From assembly GCF_003594885.1 (NCBI RefSeq), contig NZ_QZEZ01000004.1:62001-126000 (forward strand): 64,000 nucleotides of DNA, written 5' to 3'. Position 1 is the stretch's first letter; the number at the start of each line of letters is the position of its first letter. The position numbers were made by a program, and so were the translations under genes. The DNA is from Vallicoccus soli. Its GTDB lineage: Bacteria > Actinomycetota > Actinomycetes > Motilibacterales > Motilibacteraceae. The notes below the pieces were generated by a model. It was not told the origin of the DNA. It did not search any database and saw only the letters and a program-made list of their open reading frames with translations. This document shows, one piece after another, positions 16,695 to 24,230 of this stretch.

Positions 16695-16725
16695 GGGGCC
16701 CCGTCCGCGCGCCGGGCGGGGCCCC
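16695..16725. terminator. Bidirectional-type hairpin between TauE gene and convergent small ORF
   Basis: GGGGCCCCG (16695-16703) pairs perfectly with CGGGGCCCC (16717-16725) around a 13-nt loop. It sits between the plus-strand exporter gene and the end of a small minus-strand ORF, so it could stop transcription from either side. Confidence 0.6.
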
Positions 16726-16736
16726 TCCGCGTCCGC

Positions 16737-16979
16737 CTACTGCGCGTCGTCCGGCGGCACGAGGCCCCCGGCGTCGGGCTGGTCGCCGACGGCCCCGCGC
16801 TCCTGCCGGGTGGACTCCTCCGGGGTCTCGGCGGCCGTCCCCGCGAGGTCGGGCACCGGGGCCGCTGCGTGGTCGGGGCCGCGACCCCCCTCGGGCCCCC
16901 GTACGGGGCTCTCGGCGGGGCTCTGGTCGGGGCTCCGGTCGTGGCTCTGGTCGGGGCTCTGCCCGTTCTGCGCTGCCAT
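16737..16979 (-). CDS. Small disordered hypothetical protein
   Basis: An 80-residue ORF with ATG start and GAAGGGG about 6 nt upstream. The product is hydrophilic and low-complexity: SPDQSHDRSPDQSPAES near the N-terminus is an imperfect SPDQS repeat, followed by Gly/Pro/Ala/Glu-rich sequence ending PPDDAQ. There is no membrane segment, Cys or known domain. It fits an intrinsically disordered protein, but composition in such GC-rich DNA can mislead. Codon third positions are GC-rich in this frame and it has its own RBS and downstream hairpin, which support it modestly. Confidence 0.45.
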   Translation of the reverse strand: MAAQNGQSPDQSHDRSPDQSPAESPVRGPEGGRGPDHAAAPVPDLAGTAAETPEESTRQERGAVGDQPDAGGLVPPDDAQ

Positions 16980-17143
16980 GGCCCGCCCCTTCCCCCGCAC
17001 CGCCGGACGGCACCCCCGTCGGGGTGAACGCCCCGGGGCCGCCCGGCGTCCGGCGCGCGACGGGCCGGTCCGCGCGATGCGCGTGCGCCGGCAGCCGCGG
17101 GCTGGCAGCCTGGCCCCGCCGCCCCCCACCCCGAGGACCGCCC

Positions 17144-17218
17144 GTGCCGACACCGCCCGCCGCCGCCGGGGAGCGCTCCCGGCCCGACGCCGCGGGGGTC
17201 GCGTGCGCGCACCCCTGA
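17144..17218 (+). CDS. Possible 24-residue leader ORF before ABC permease
   Basis: A GTG codon with a good RBS (GAGGA at 17133-17137, 6 nt spacing) opens a 24-codon ORF whose TGA lies 13 nt inside the permease gene in another frame. The permease GTG at 17203 has no good RBS of its own, so reading through this leader could deliver ribosomes by coupling. Alternatively the RBS marks the real permease start and a frame error separates them. No peptide family is recognised. Confidence 0.25.
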   Translation: MPTPPAAAGERSRPDAAGVACAHP

Positions 17219-19998
17219 CGCCCGGCGGGCCGCTGGCCCGCGCCGCGCTGCGGCACGGGCTGCGCCAGGGCCCGTGGACGGTGCTCGTGCTGCTCGCCCT
17301 CGCCGTGCTGGCCGGCGCGGCGGCGTCCGTGCCGCTGGTGCACGGGGCGGTGCGCGACGCGGAGCTGGCCGAGCGCCGGGCCGACCCGCCGGCCGCGCTG
17401 CTCGAGGACCCGGCGCTCGTGCGGGTCACCACCAGCGGCTCGCCCACCGGGAGCGGCGGGCTGGCCGCCGTGCGGGAGGACCTCGCCCGGGTCCCGTCCC
17501 TCACGCCGCCGTCCCTCGTCGGCGCGTCGGCCGGCCTGGAGCTCGTGCGCCCCGCCCGCTGGACGTCCACCGCGACCGGCCCCGGCGGCACCGCCCCCGC
17601 GCGCCTGCTCGCGGTCGAGGACCCGGCGGGCACCCTGCGGACCACGTCCGGCGGCGGGGAGGGGGTGTGGCTCCCCGACCCGCTCGCGCGGCGCCTCGGG
17701 CTGGGCGCCGGTGACGACCTCGTCCTGGAGGTGGCCACCGGCGGGGCGACCGGCGGGGCCCGGACGGCGGTGGCGGGCACGTACGCCGTCGCGCCGGACG
17801 GGCGCCGCCCGGCGGACCCGCCGGGGCGCACGACGTGGGCGCGCCAGCGCGGGGCGCTGCCCGCCGACCCCGACGACGACAGCCGCCAGGCGCACCTGCT
17901 CGTCGGCGACCCCGCCACCGTGGAGCGGCTGGCGGAGCGGGCCGGCGACATCGTCGTCTGGTCCCTGGACGCGCAGCTCGTGCCCGGGGCGACGTACGAG
18001 GAGGCCGCGGCCGCCGCCGACGGGGTGCGGTCGCTGCGGGGGGCGTACGTGCGGGGCAGCCGGGCCGACGACGAGGGGCCGGTCGACCGCCGGGTGTCCG
18101 ACGGCGTCGAGGACCTCGTCGCCGCGACAGACGTCGTCGCGGACGCGGTCGAGCGCCGGCTGCTCCCCGGCGAGGCGGCCGCGGTCGGGCTGGCGCTCGC
18201 CTGCGTGCTCGGCGCGGGGCTGCTCGCCGTGCGCCGGCGGGCCGTCGAGCTGCGCCACGCGGCCGGGGCGGGGCTGCGGCCCGGCGCGGTCGGCCTGCTC
18301 TGGGCGCTGGAGCTCCTGCCCGCCGCGCTGCTGGGCGTCGCGGCCGGGACGGCCGGTGCCTGGCTGCTCGTCGTCCTCGCGGGCCCGGCCGACGCGGCGC
18401 CGGTGGCCGCGCTGCCGGTCGCGGCGCTGCTCGCGGCCGGCGCCTGCGCCACGGGCGTGCTGGGCGTCGCCGCCACCGCCGCGCTCGCCACCGCGCGCCG
18501 GGTGCGCCCGGCCCCGCCCGCCGCGCCGGCGCGGCGGGTGCCCTGGGGCGCGGTCCTGGTGGCCGCCGCGCTCGCCGGCGCCGCGGGCCTGGCGAGCGCG
18601 CCGGCGGGGGACGGCGGCGCCCGCGGGGCGGACCTGCTCGTCCCGCTGCTCGCCACGGCGGCCGCCGGGGCGCTCGGCGCGGCCGTCCTCGCCCGGCTCG
18701 TCGCGCCGCGCGGCGCGGCGCGCGGGGCCGCCGCGGGCACGGCCCCGCTGCGGCGTCCGGCCGCCTGGCTCGCGCGGCGGCGCCTCGCCCGGGGCGGCAC
18801 GGAGCAGCGGGTGGTCGTGACCGTCGTCGCCGCGGGCCTCGGCATGCTCCTCTTCGCGCTGAGCGCGGCGTCGTCGACGGCGACGGCGGTGCAGGACCGG
18901 GTCGCGGTCAGGGCGGGGGCGCAGGCCGTCGCCGTGCTCGACGGCTCCTGGCAGCTCGACCCCGGCGCCCCCGTGCGGCCCGGCGAGCCGGCGGCCGGGG
19001 AGCCACCGGCCGGGGTCCCCGCCGGGCGGACGCCGCCGGTGCCGCCGGGGACCTCGGTCGTCTGGCGCGGCGACGCGACGACCCCGCTCGACGAGGTCCC
19101 CCGCGAGCTCCTGCTCGTCGACCCCGCCGGGCTGCGCGACGTCGTCCTGCCGGGCCGCGGCCCCGACCTCGCCCGCGCCCGGCAGGCCCTGGACGAGCTG
19201 ACCGCCGCCGCCGCCACCGGTCCCGGCGGGGACGTGCCGGCGCTGGTGGTCGGCGACCCCGCCGCCGCGGGCGAGGACCTGCTCGACGTCGACGCCCTCG
19301 CGTGGCAGGGGCGGCTGCGCGTGCTGGACCGGCTGGACGCCTTCCCCGGGGCGAGCGGGCCGACGTACGTGCTGCCCGCGGACGCCGTGCTGGGCGAGCT
19401 CGGCCCGCTCGACCCGCGGCTGCGCCCGGCCAGCGGCCCGGGGTGGCCCTTCTTCGAGGACGTCGCGCTGTGGGCGTCCTCCGCCCGGCTGCTCGCCGAC
19501 ACCCTCGACGCCGCCGGGGCCCGGCCGGAGTCGGTGAGCACCGCCGCCGAGGTCCGCCGCCTGCCCGCCCTCGTCGCCGCGGAGCGGGCGCGGGGGCACC
19601 AGCTCGCGGTGGCGGCGTACCTCGGCCTGCTGGCCGCCCTGGCCCTCGCCGTGCACGCCGAGCGGGCGGCGTCCGCGGGGCGCGCCGCCGACCTCGTCCT
19701 CGGGCGGGTCGGGCTGCGGCGCCGGCAGGTGCTGGGCGCGCGCGTGCTCGAGCTGGCGGCGCTCGCGGCCGCCGGGGGCGCGTGCGGGGTGCTCGCCGTG
19801 CTGGCGGTCGTCCCGCTCGGCGGCCGGCTGCTCGACGACGCGCCGTACCTGCAGCCGGCCGTGGAGCTCGCCGTGGGTCCCGCGGCGGTGCTGCTCACCG
19901 CGGCGGCCGCCGCGGGAGCCGTGCTCGCCGGGGCGCTGGCCGCCGCAGCGCGGGCCGGCACCGGCGGGGAGGAGGGGGCCTACCGTGACGGCACCTGA
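17203..19998 (+). CDS. ABC transporter permease, FtsX/MacB-like
   Basis: A 931-residue permease. One transmembrane helix near the N-terminus (VLVLLALAVLAGAAASVPLV) is followed by a long extracytoplasmic domain, a central cluster of membrane segments, a second extracytoplasmic domain (roughly 560-790) and three C-terminal segments. This duplicated FtsX layout is typical of lipoprotein/peptide/antibiotic export permeases. The GTG start was chosen because the first helix follows at once; upstream in-frame sequence looks non-coding. The stop overlaps the first ATPase gene by 14 bp. The cargo is unknown. Confidence 0.85.
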   Translation: MRAPLTPGGPLARAALRHGLRQGPWTVLVLLALAVLAGAAASVPLVHGAVRDAELAERRADPPAALLEDPALVRVTTSGSPTGSGGLAAVREDLARVPSLTPPSLVGASAGLELVRPARWTSTATGPGGTAPARLLAVEDPAGTLRTTSGGGEGVWLPDPLARRLGLGAGDDLVLEVATGGATGGARTAVAGTYAVAPDGRRPADPPGRTTWARQRGALPADPDDDSRQAHLLVGDPATVERLAERAGDIVVWSLDAQLVPGATYEEAAAAADGVRSLRGAYVRGSRADDEGPVDRRVSDGVEDLVAATDVVADAVERRLLPGEAAAVGLALACVLGAGLLAVRRRAVELRHAAGAGLRPGAVGLLWALELLPAALLGVAAGTAGAWLLVVLAGPADAAPVAALPVAALLAAGACATGVLGVAATAALATARRVRPAPPAAPARRVPWGAVLVAAALAGAAGLASAPAGDGGARGADLLVPLLATAAAGALGAAVLARLVAPRGAARGAAAGTAPLRRPAAWLARRRLARGGTEQRVVVTVVAAGLGMLLFALSAASSTATAVQDRVAVRAGAQAVAVLDGSWQLDPGAPVRPGEPAAGEPPAGVPAGRTPPVPPGTSVVWRGDATTPLDEVPRELLLVDPAGLRDVVLPGRGPDLARARQALDELTAAAATGPGGDVPALVVGDPAAAGEDLLDVDALAWQGRLRVLDRLDAFPGASGPTYVLPADAVLGELGPLDPRLRPASGPGWPFFEDVALWASSARLLADTLDAAGARPESVSTAAEVRRLPALVAAERARGHQLAVAAYLGLLAALALAVHAERAASAGRAADLVLGRVGLRRRQVLGARVLELAALAAAGGACGVLAVLAVVPLGGRLLDDAPYLQPAVELAVGPAAVLLTAAAAAGAVLAGALAAAARAGTGGEEGAYRDGT

Positions 19999-20809
19999 GC
20001 CCGCGCTGCTCGACGCGCGCGACCTGCTGCAGCTGCACGCCTCCGGCACCGGACCCGTGCAGGCGCTGCGCGGCATCGACCTCGAGGTGCGGCGCGGCAC
20101 GGTCACCGCGGTGACGGGCCCCTCCGGGAGCGGCAAGTCCACCCTGCTCGCGGTCCTCGCGCTGCGCGAGCGCCCGGCCGGCGGCGAGCTGCGGTACGAC
20201 GGGCGGCTGCTGTCCGGGCTCGGCCGGCGCGAGCTGCAGCGGCTGCGGCGCCGCGTCGGCTGGGTGGCCCAGCGCCCGGCGCACTCGCTGTTCCCCCAGC
20301 TCGCCGCGCACGAGCAGGTGGCCGAGGTCGCGCGCCTGCGCGGCGCCGACGACGACCCGGGGCAAGCGCTTGCCGACGTCGGTCTGGAGGGCCGCGCCGG
20401 GGCCCGGCTGCACGAGCTCTCCGGCGGCGAGCAGCAGCGCCTCGCCGTCGCGGCCGCGACCACCGGGCCGCCGGACCTGCTCGTCGCGGACGAGCCGACG
20501 GCCGAGCTCGACGACGCCTCGGCCGGGCTCGTGCTGCGCCGGCTGCGCGCGTGCGCCCTGCGCGGCGCCGCCGTCGTGCTCACGACGCACGACGCCCGCG
20601 CGACGGCGTCGGCGGACCGGGTGCTGGCCCTGCGGCACGGGGTGCTGTCCGGGGAGCACCGGGCAGGGGGCCCGCGCACGGCGGCCGTGGACGGGCAGGG
20701 CCGCGTGCAGCTCCCGCCCGACGCCCTGGGCCTCTTCCCCGACGGCCGCGCGGTCCTCGAGGTGCACGGGGGCCGGGTCGTGCTCAGCCCGCCAGGGGAG
20801 GGGCGGTGA
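19985..20809 (+). CDS. ABC transporter ATP-binding protein (first of two)
   Basis: A 274-residue ATPase of the MacB/LolD class. Walker A GPSGSGKST, Q-loop VAQRPAHSLFPQL, signature LSGGEQQRL, Walker B LLVADEPTAELDD and the H-loop TTHDA are all intact. The C-terminal 50 residues beyond the nucleotide-binding domain form a short extra strand-rich tail (VDGQGRVQLPPDALGLFPDG). It would energise the large permease upstream. The GTG start lies inside the permease gene and its stop overlaps the next start as GTGA. Confidence 0.94.
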   Translation: MTAPEPALLDARDLLQLHASGTGPVQALRGIDLEVRRGTVTAVTGPSGSGKSTLLAVLALRERPAGGELRYDGRLLSGLGRRELQRLRRRVGWVAQRPAHSLFPQLAAHEQVAEVARLRGADDDPGQALADVGLEGRAGARLHELSGGEQQRLAVAAATTGPPDLLVADEPTAELDDASAGLVLRRLRACALRGAAVVLTTHDARATASADRVLALRHGVLSGEHRAGGPRTAAVDGQGRVQLPPDALGLFPDGRAVLEVHGGRVVLSPPGEGR

Positions 20810-21498
20810 GCGCGCCGCTCGTGCACCTCGACGGGGTGCGGCTCGTGCGCGGCAGCGGCGCCGCGGCGACGGAGGTCCTGCGCGGCGTGGACCTCGCGCT
20901 GGGCCCGGGCCGGCTCGTCGCGCTGGCCGGGCGCTCGGGCTCCGGGAAGTCCAGCCTGTGCCACCTGGTCGCCGGCGTCGCGCGGCCGAGCGCCGGGACC
21001 GTGCGGGTCGCGGGGCACCCGGCCCACGCCGTGCGGGACTGGGGCACCGTCGCCCTGCTGCCGCAGCGGCTCGCGCTCGTCCCCGAGCTCAGCCTGGCGG
21101 AGAACGTGCTGCTGCCCCGGCGGCTGGGGCGCGCGGGGCCGTGCGCGCCGCAGGACGGGGCCGGGGACCTGCTCGACCGGCTCGGCGTCGCCCGGGTCGC
21201 GCACCGGCCGGCGCAGGAGGCGAGCCTCGGGGAGCAGCAGCGCGCCGCCCTCGCCCGCGCGCTGCACGCCGGCCCTGCCGTCGCCGTCCTCGACGAGCCC
21301 ACGGGGCACCAGGACGACGACCACGTCGCGCTCGTCCTCGCCGCGGTCGTCGCGGCCGCGCGGCGGGGCACGCTCGTGCTCGTGGCGACGCACGACGAGC
21401 GGGTGAGCGGCGCCGCCGACGCGCGCGTGCGGCTGCACGACGGCGCCGTGGAGGCCGTCGAGGGGGACACGGGGGCGCCGCCGCCCGCCGCCCCCTGA
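20806..21498 (+). CDS. ABC transporter ATP-binding protein (second), degenerate signature
   Basis: A 230-residue ATPase paralogous to the preceding one. Walker A is GRSGSGKSS, Walker B VAVLDEPTGHQDD and the H-loop ATHDE, but the LSGGQ signature reads ASLGEQQR. With one duplicated permease and two ATPases, the natural model is a heterodimeric ATPase pair in which one composite site is weakened, as in asymmetric ABC exporters. Starts in a GTGA overlap. A 7-bp dyad GCGGCCG (21502-21508)/CGGCCGC (21523-21529) follows the stop. Confidence 0.93.
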   Translation: MSAPLVHLDGVRLVRGSGAAATEVLRGVDLALGPGRLVALAGRSGSGKSSLCHLVAGVARPSAGTVRVAGHPAHAVRDWGTVALLPQRLALVPELSLAENVLLPRRLGRAGPCAPQDGAGDLLDRLGVARVAHRPAQEASLGEQQRAALARALHAGPAVAVLDEPTGHQDDDHVALVLAAVVAAARRGTLVLVATHDERVSGAADARVRLHDGAVEAVEGDTGAPPPAAP

Positions 21499-21528
21499 GC
21501 GGCGGCCGACCTCCCACCCGTACGGCCG

Positions 21529-21556
21529 CTCAAGCCGCGCCGCCCCCCTGCCGATG
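21529..21556 (+). promoter_or_regulatory. Sigma-28 (FliA/WhiG)-like promoter
   Basis: CTCAAG (21529-21534) and CCGATG (21551-21556), 16 bp apart, resemble the CTAAA/CCGATA pattern of flagellar and WhiG-class sigma factors, 54 nt before the GTG of the secreted S55-type gene. The match was judged by eye and is one substitution away from consensus in each box. Confidence 0.4.
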
Positions 21557-21609
21557 CCGGGGGCGACCCCGGGGGCACGGGCCCCCGGGCGCGACGACGA
21601 GGAGCGCAC

Positions 21610-24162
21610 GTGCAGGCACGGGGAGCCGGGACGACCGGCAGCAGGACGCGCAGGGCGCTGGGCGCCGGGGTGTCGGCGGTGCTGGGGCTCTGCCTCGCGC
21701 CCGCCGCGCTGGCCGCGCCGGCGCACGCCGCGCCGCCGCCCGGCGTCACGGGGACGCCGGAGTGCCCGGAGGCGTACCCGGCGGCGGACCTGACCGCCGG
21801 CCAGGTGCTCACCGGCCGGACGGTGTCGCGCGGCACCGCGCCGGAGGACTTCACCGCGACCGTCATCGGGGTCCTGCGGGACGGGATCGGCCCCGGCGTG
21901 GACATGGTCCTCGTCGACGTCGACGCGCCGGCGGTCACGAGGGCCGGCGGCATCTGGTCGGGCATGTCGGGCTCGCCGCTGTACGCCGACGACGGGCGCC
22001 TGGTCGGCGCGGTCTCGTACGGCCTCGCGGCCGGCCCGTCGCCGATCGCCGGCGTCACGCCGGCCGCCGCGATGCAGGCGCTGCTCGCGGCGCCCGCGGC
22101 GCGCTCGGCGGTGGGCGCGGTGCGCCTGCCGCAGGCCGTGCAGCAGCGGGTCGTCGCCTCCGGCGGCGCCACGCGCGGGCAGGCGGCGGGCGGGCTCCGC
22201 GCGCTCCCGGTGCCGCTCGCGGTGTCGGGCGTGAGCTCGGCCCGGCTCGCGGCGCAGCCCGACCGGCTGGCGGAGCGGGTCCCGGGGGCGCGGCCGTACC
22301 TCGCCGGCACCTCGGGCGCGACCGCCACCGGCGGCGCCGAGACCGTCGTGCCCGGCGGGAACGTCGCCTTCGCGCTGTCGAACGGCCAGTTCAGCGCCGC
22401 CGCCGTGGGCACGGTGACGGCGGTCTGCGGCGCCGAGGTCCTCGGCTTCGGCCACCCCTTCGGCTGGTCCGGCGCGACGACCCAGGCCATGCGCAGCGCC
22501 GAGGCGCTGTACGTGCAGCCGGACAGCCTCGGGGCGCCGTTCAAGGTGGCGAACCTGGGGCCGGTCGTCGGCACGGGGACGCAGGACCGCCTCGCGGGCG
22601 TGCGCGGCACGCTCGGCCCGCTCCCGGCCACCGTGCCGCTGCGCACGTCGCTGCGCCCGTCGGAGGGCGGGCCGGTGCGGACCGGCACGACCGAGGTCGT
22701 CAGCCCGTCCTTCCTGCCGACCGCGGCGTTCTACCACGTGGTGGGCGCGCTCGACGCGACCGCGGACCGGCTGGGCGGCGGCGTCGTCGAGACCACCACC
22801 ACGGTGCGGGGCCACCGGCCCGACGGGCGGTCCTGGACGCTGCGGCGCTCCGACCTGCACGCCTCGACCGAGGGCAGCGCCGGCGAGGCGCCCGTCGAGA
22901 CCGCCTTCGGCGTCGCGTCGAGCCTCGAGCAGCTGATCGGCAACGAGTTCGAGCGGGTCACGGTCGACGAGGTGTCCGTCGAGGGCACGACCTCCGAGGA
23001 GTACCGGGACCTCACCGTCGTCGGCGTGAAGGTGCGCGCCGCGTCCGGTCGCTGGGTCGCGGCGGGCGACGGCCCGGTGAGGCTCGTCGCCGGCACCCGG
23101 GCGCAGGTGCAGGTGCTCCTGCGGCCGTACCGCTCGACCGCGACCGTCACCGTGCCGCTGTCGGTCGTCGTGCCCGCGGGCAGCGCCGGCAGCGCCGGCG
23201 AGATGTGGGTCGGCGGGGGCGACGCGGGCTACGGCTTCGCCGGCAGCCTGCTCGTCGACGACCTCGGCTACTGGGCCGGCGACGAGCCCGAGGGCCCGGA
23301 GGGGTTCGACGAGGTCCTCGCCGCCGTGCAGGACGCCCCGAGCGGGGACAGCGTCGTCGCCGAGCTCGCGCTCCTGCCGGACGTCGAGTGCGACGACGAG
23401 GAGTGCTACGTCGACGACGAGGACGAGGTCGAGCCCGTGCTCACCTCCGGGACGGCGCGCACCGGCGCGGTGACCTGGGGCGGGCGCAGCATCGACGTCG
23501 AGGTCGTGGCGCCCCGCGCCGCGCGCGCCGCGGTCGTCAGCGGCGGCCTGTGGAGCCTGCGCTCCGGCCTGGCCTCCGGCCCCAGCACCGTCGTGGCCCT
23601 CGGGCGGGCGTCCGACCGGCCGCTGCTCGGCGACTGGGACGGCGACGGCACCCGCACGCCGGGGCTGTTCCGGGACGGCGCGTGGCACCTCCGGGACGCG
23701 GTCGGCGGCCGCCAGCGCGCCGCCTTCGGCTTCGGCGGCGCGGGCGACGTGCCCGTCGTCGGCGACTGGGACGGCGACGGCGCCGACGAGGTCGGCGTCT
23801 ACCGCAGCGGCACGTGGCTGCTGCGCGACGAGGCGTCGGCCGGCCCGGCCACGGTGCGCCTCGCCTGGGGCGACGGCTCGATGCGCCCGGTCGTCGGCGA
23901 CTGGGACGGCGACGGGCGCGACGAGCCCGGCCTGTTCCACGACGGCACCTGGCGCCTGCGCAGCGACGCCTCGCCGACCGGCACGACGACCCGGGTCCGG
24001 TACGGCGCCCGCGGCGACGCACCCGTCGCCGGCGACTGGGACCGCGACGGGGCCGACGGCGTCGGCGTCGTGCGCGCCGGCACCTGGCACCTGCGCGGGT
24101 CGGGGGGCCGGACCCTCCGGTTCGCGTACGGCCGCCCGGGCGCCCGGCCGCTCGTCGGCTGA
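21610..24162 (+). CDS. Secreted SpoIVB peptidase S55-domain protein with C-terminal FG-GAP/VCBS repeats
   Basis: An 850-residue exported protein. A Sec-type signal with Arg-rich n-region ends near residue 41 (AHA-AP). The S55 domain follows: GIWSGMSGSPLYADDGRLVGA near 114-132, with Ser120 in the GxSGSP position of the nucleophile, and LGFGHPFGWSG near 280, the second hallmark. The last 190 residues hold four FG-GAP-like units, each with a Ca-binding GDWDxDG motif (GDWDGDGTRTPGLF, GDWDGDGADEVGVY, GDWDGDGRDEPGLF, GDWDRDGADGVGVV). GAGGAG precedes the GTG. It probably acts outside the membrane as a protease or scaffold; the target is unknown. Confidence 0.85.
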   Translation: MQARGAGTTGSRTRRALGAGVSAVLGLCLAPAALAAPAHAAPPPGVTGTPECPEAYPAADLTAGQVLTGRTVSRGTAPEDFTATVIGVLRDGIGPGVDMVLVDVDAPAVTRAGGIWSGMSGSPLYADDGRLVGAVSYGLAAGPSPIAGVTPAAAMQALLAAPAARSAVGAVRLPQAVQQRVVASGGATRGQAAGGLRALPVPLAVSGVSSARLAAQPDRLAERVPGARPYLAGTSGATATGGAETVVPGGNVAFALSNGQFSAAAVGTVTAVCGAEVLGFGHPFGWSGATTQAMRSAEALYVQPDSLGAPFKVANLGPVVGTGTQDRLAGVRGTLGPLPATVPLRTSLRPSEGGPVRTGTTEVVSPSFLPTAAFYHVVGALDATADRLGGGVVETTTTVRGHRPDGRSWTLRRSDLHASTEGSAGEAPVETAFGVASSLEQLIGNEFERVTVDEVSVEGTTSEEYRDLTVVGVKVRAASGRWVAAGDGPVRLVAGTRAQVQVLLRPYRSTATVTVPLSVVVPAGSAGSAGEMWVGGGDAGYGFAGSLLVDDLGYWAGDEPEGPEGFDEVLAAVQDAPSGDSVVAELALLPDVECDDEECYVDDEDEVEPVLTSGTARTGAVTWGGRSIDVEVVAPRAARAAVVSGGLWSLRSGLASGPSTVVALGRASDRPLLGDWDGDGTRTPGLFRDGAWHLRDAVGGRQRAAFGFGGAGDVPVVGDWDGDGADEVGVYRSGTWLLRDEASAGPATVRLAWGDGSMRPVVGDWDGDGRDEPGLFHDGTWRLRSDASPTGTTTRVRYGARGDAPVAGDWDRDGADGVGVVRAGTWHLRGSGGRTLRFAYGRPGARPLVG

Positions 24163-24169
24163 CCCCTCC

Positions 24170-24211
24170 GGCCGGCCGGGCCCACCCGTACGGGGGATGG
24201 CCCGGCCGGCC
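24170..24211 (+). terminator. Hairpin after S55-domain gene
   Basis: GGCCGGCCGGGCC (24170-24182) pairs perfectly with GGCCCGGCCGGCC (24199-24211) around a 16-nt loop containing the palindrome CCCGTACGGG. It starts 8 nt after the stop and ends 19 nt before the EAL gene start. Confidence 0.6.
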
Positions 24212-24230
24212 GCGGGGCCGATGGGCGGGG

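Noticed and set aside
21610-24162. S55-domain gene as a true sporulation SpoIVB
   Set aside because: It lacks the SpoIVB PDZ layout and neighbours such as spo0A, and has FG-GAP repeats. Actinobacteria do not form this type of endospore.
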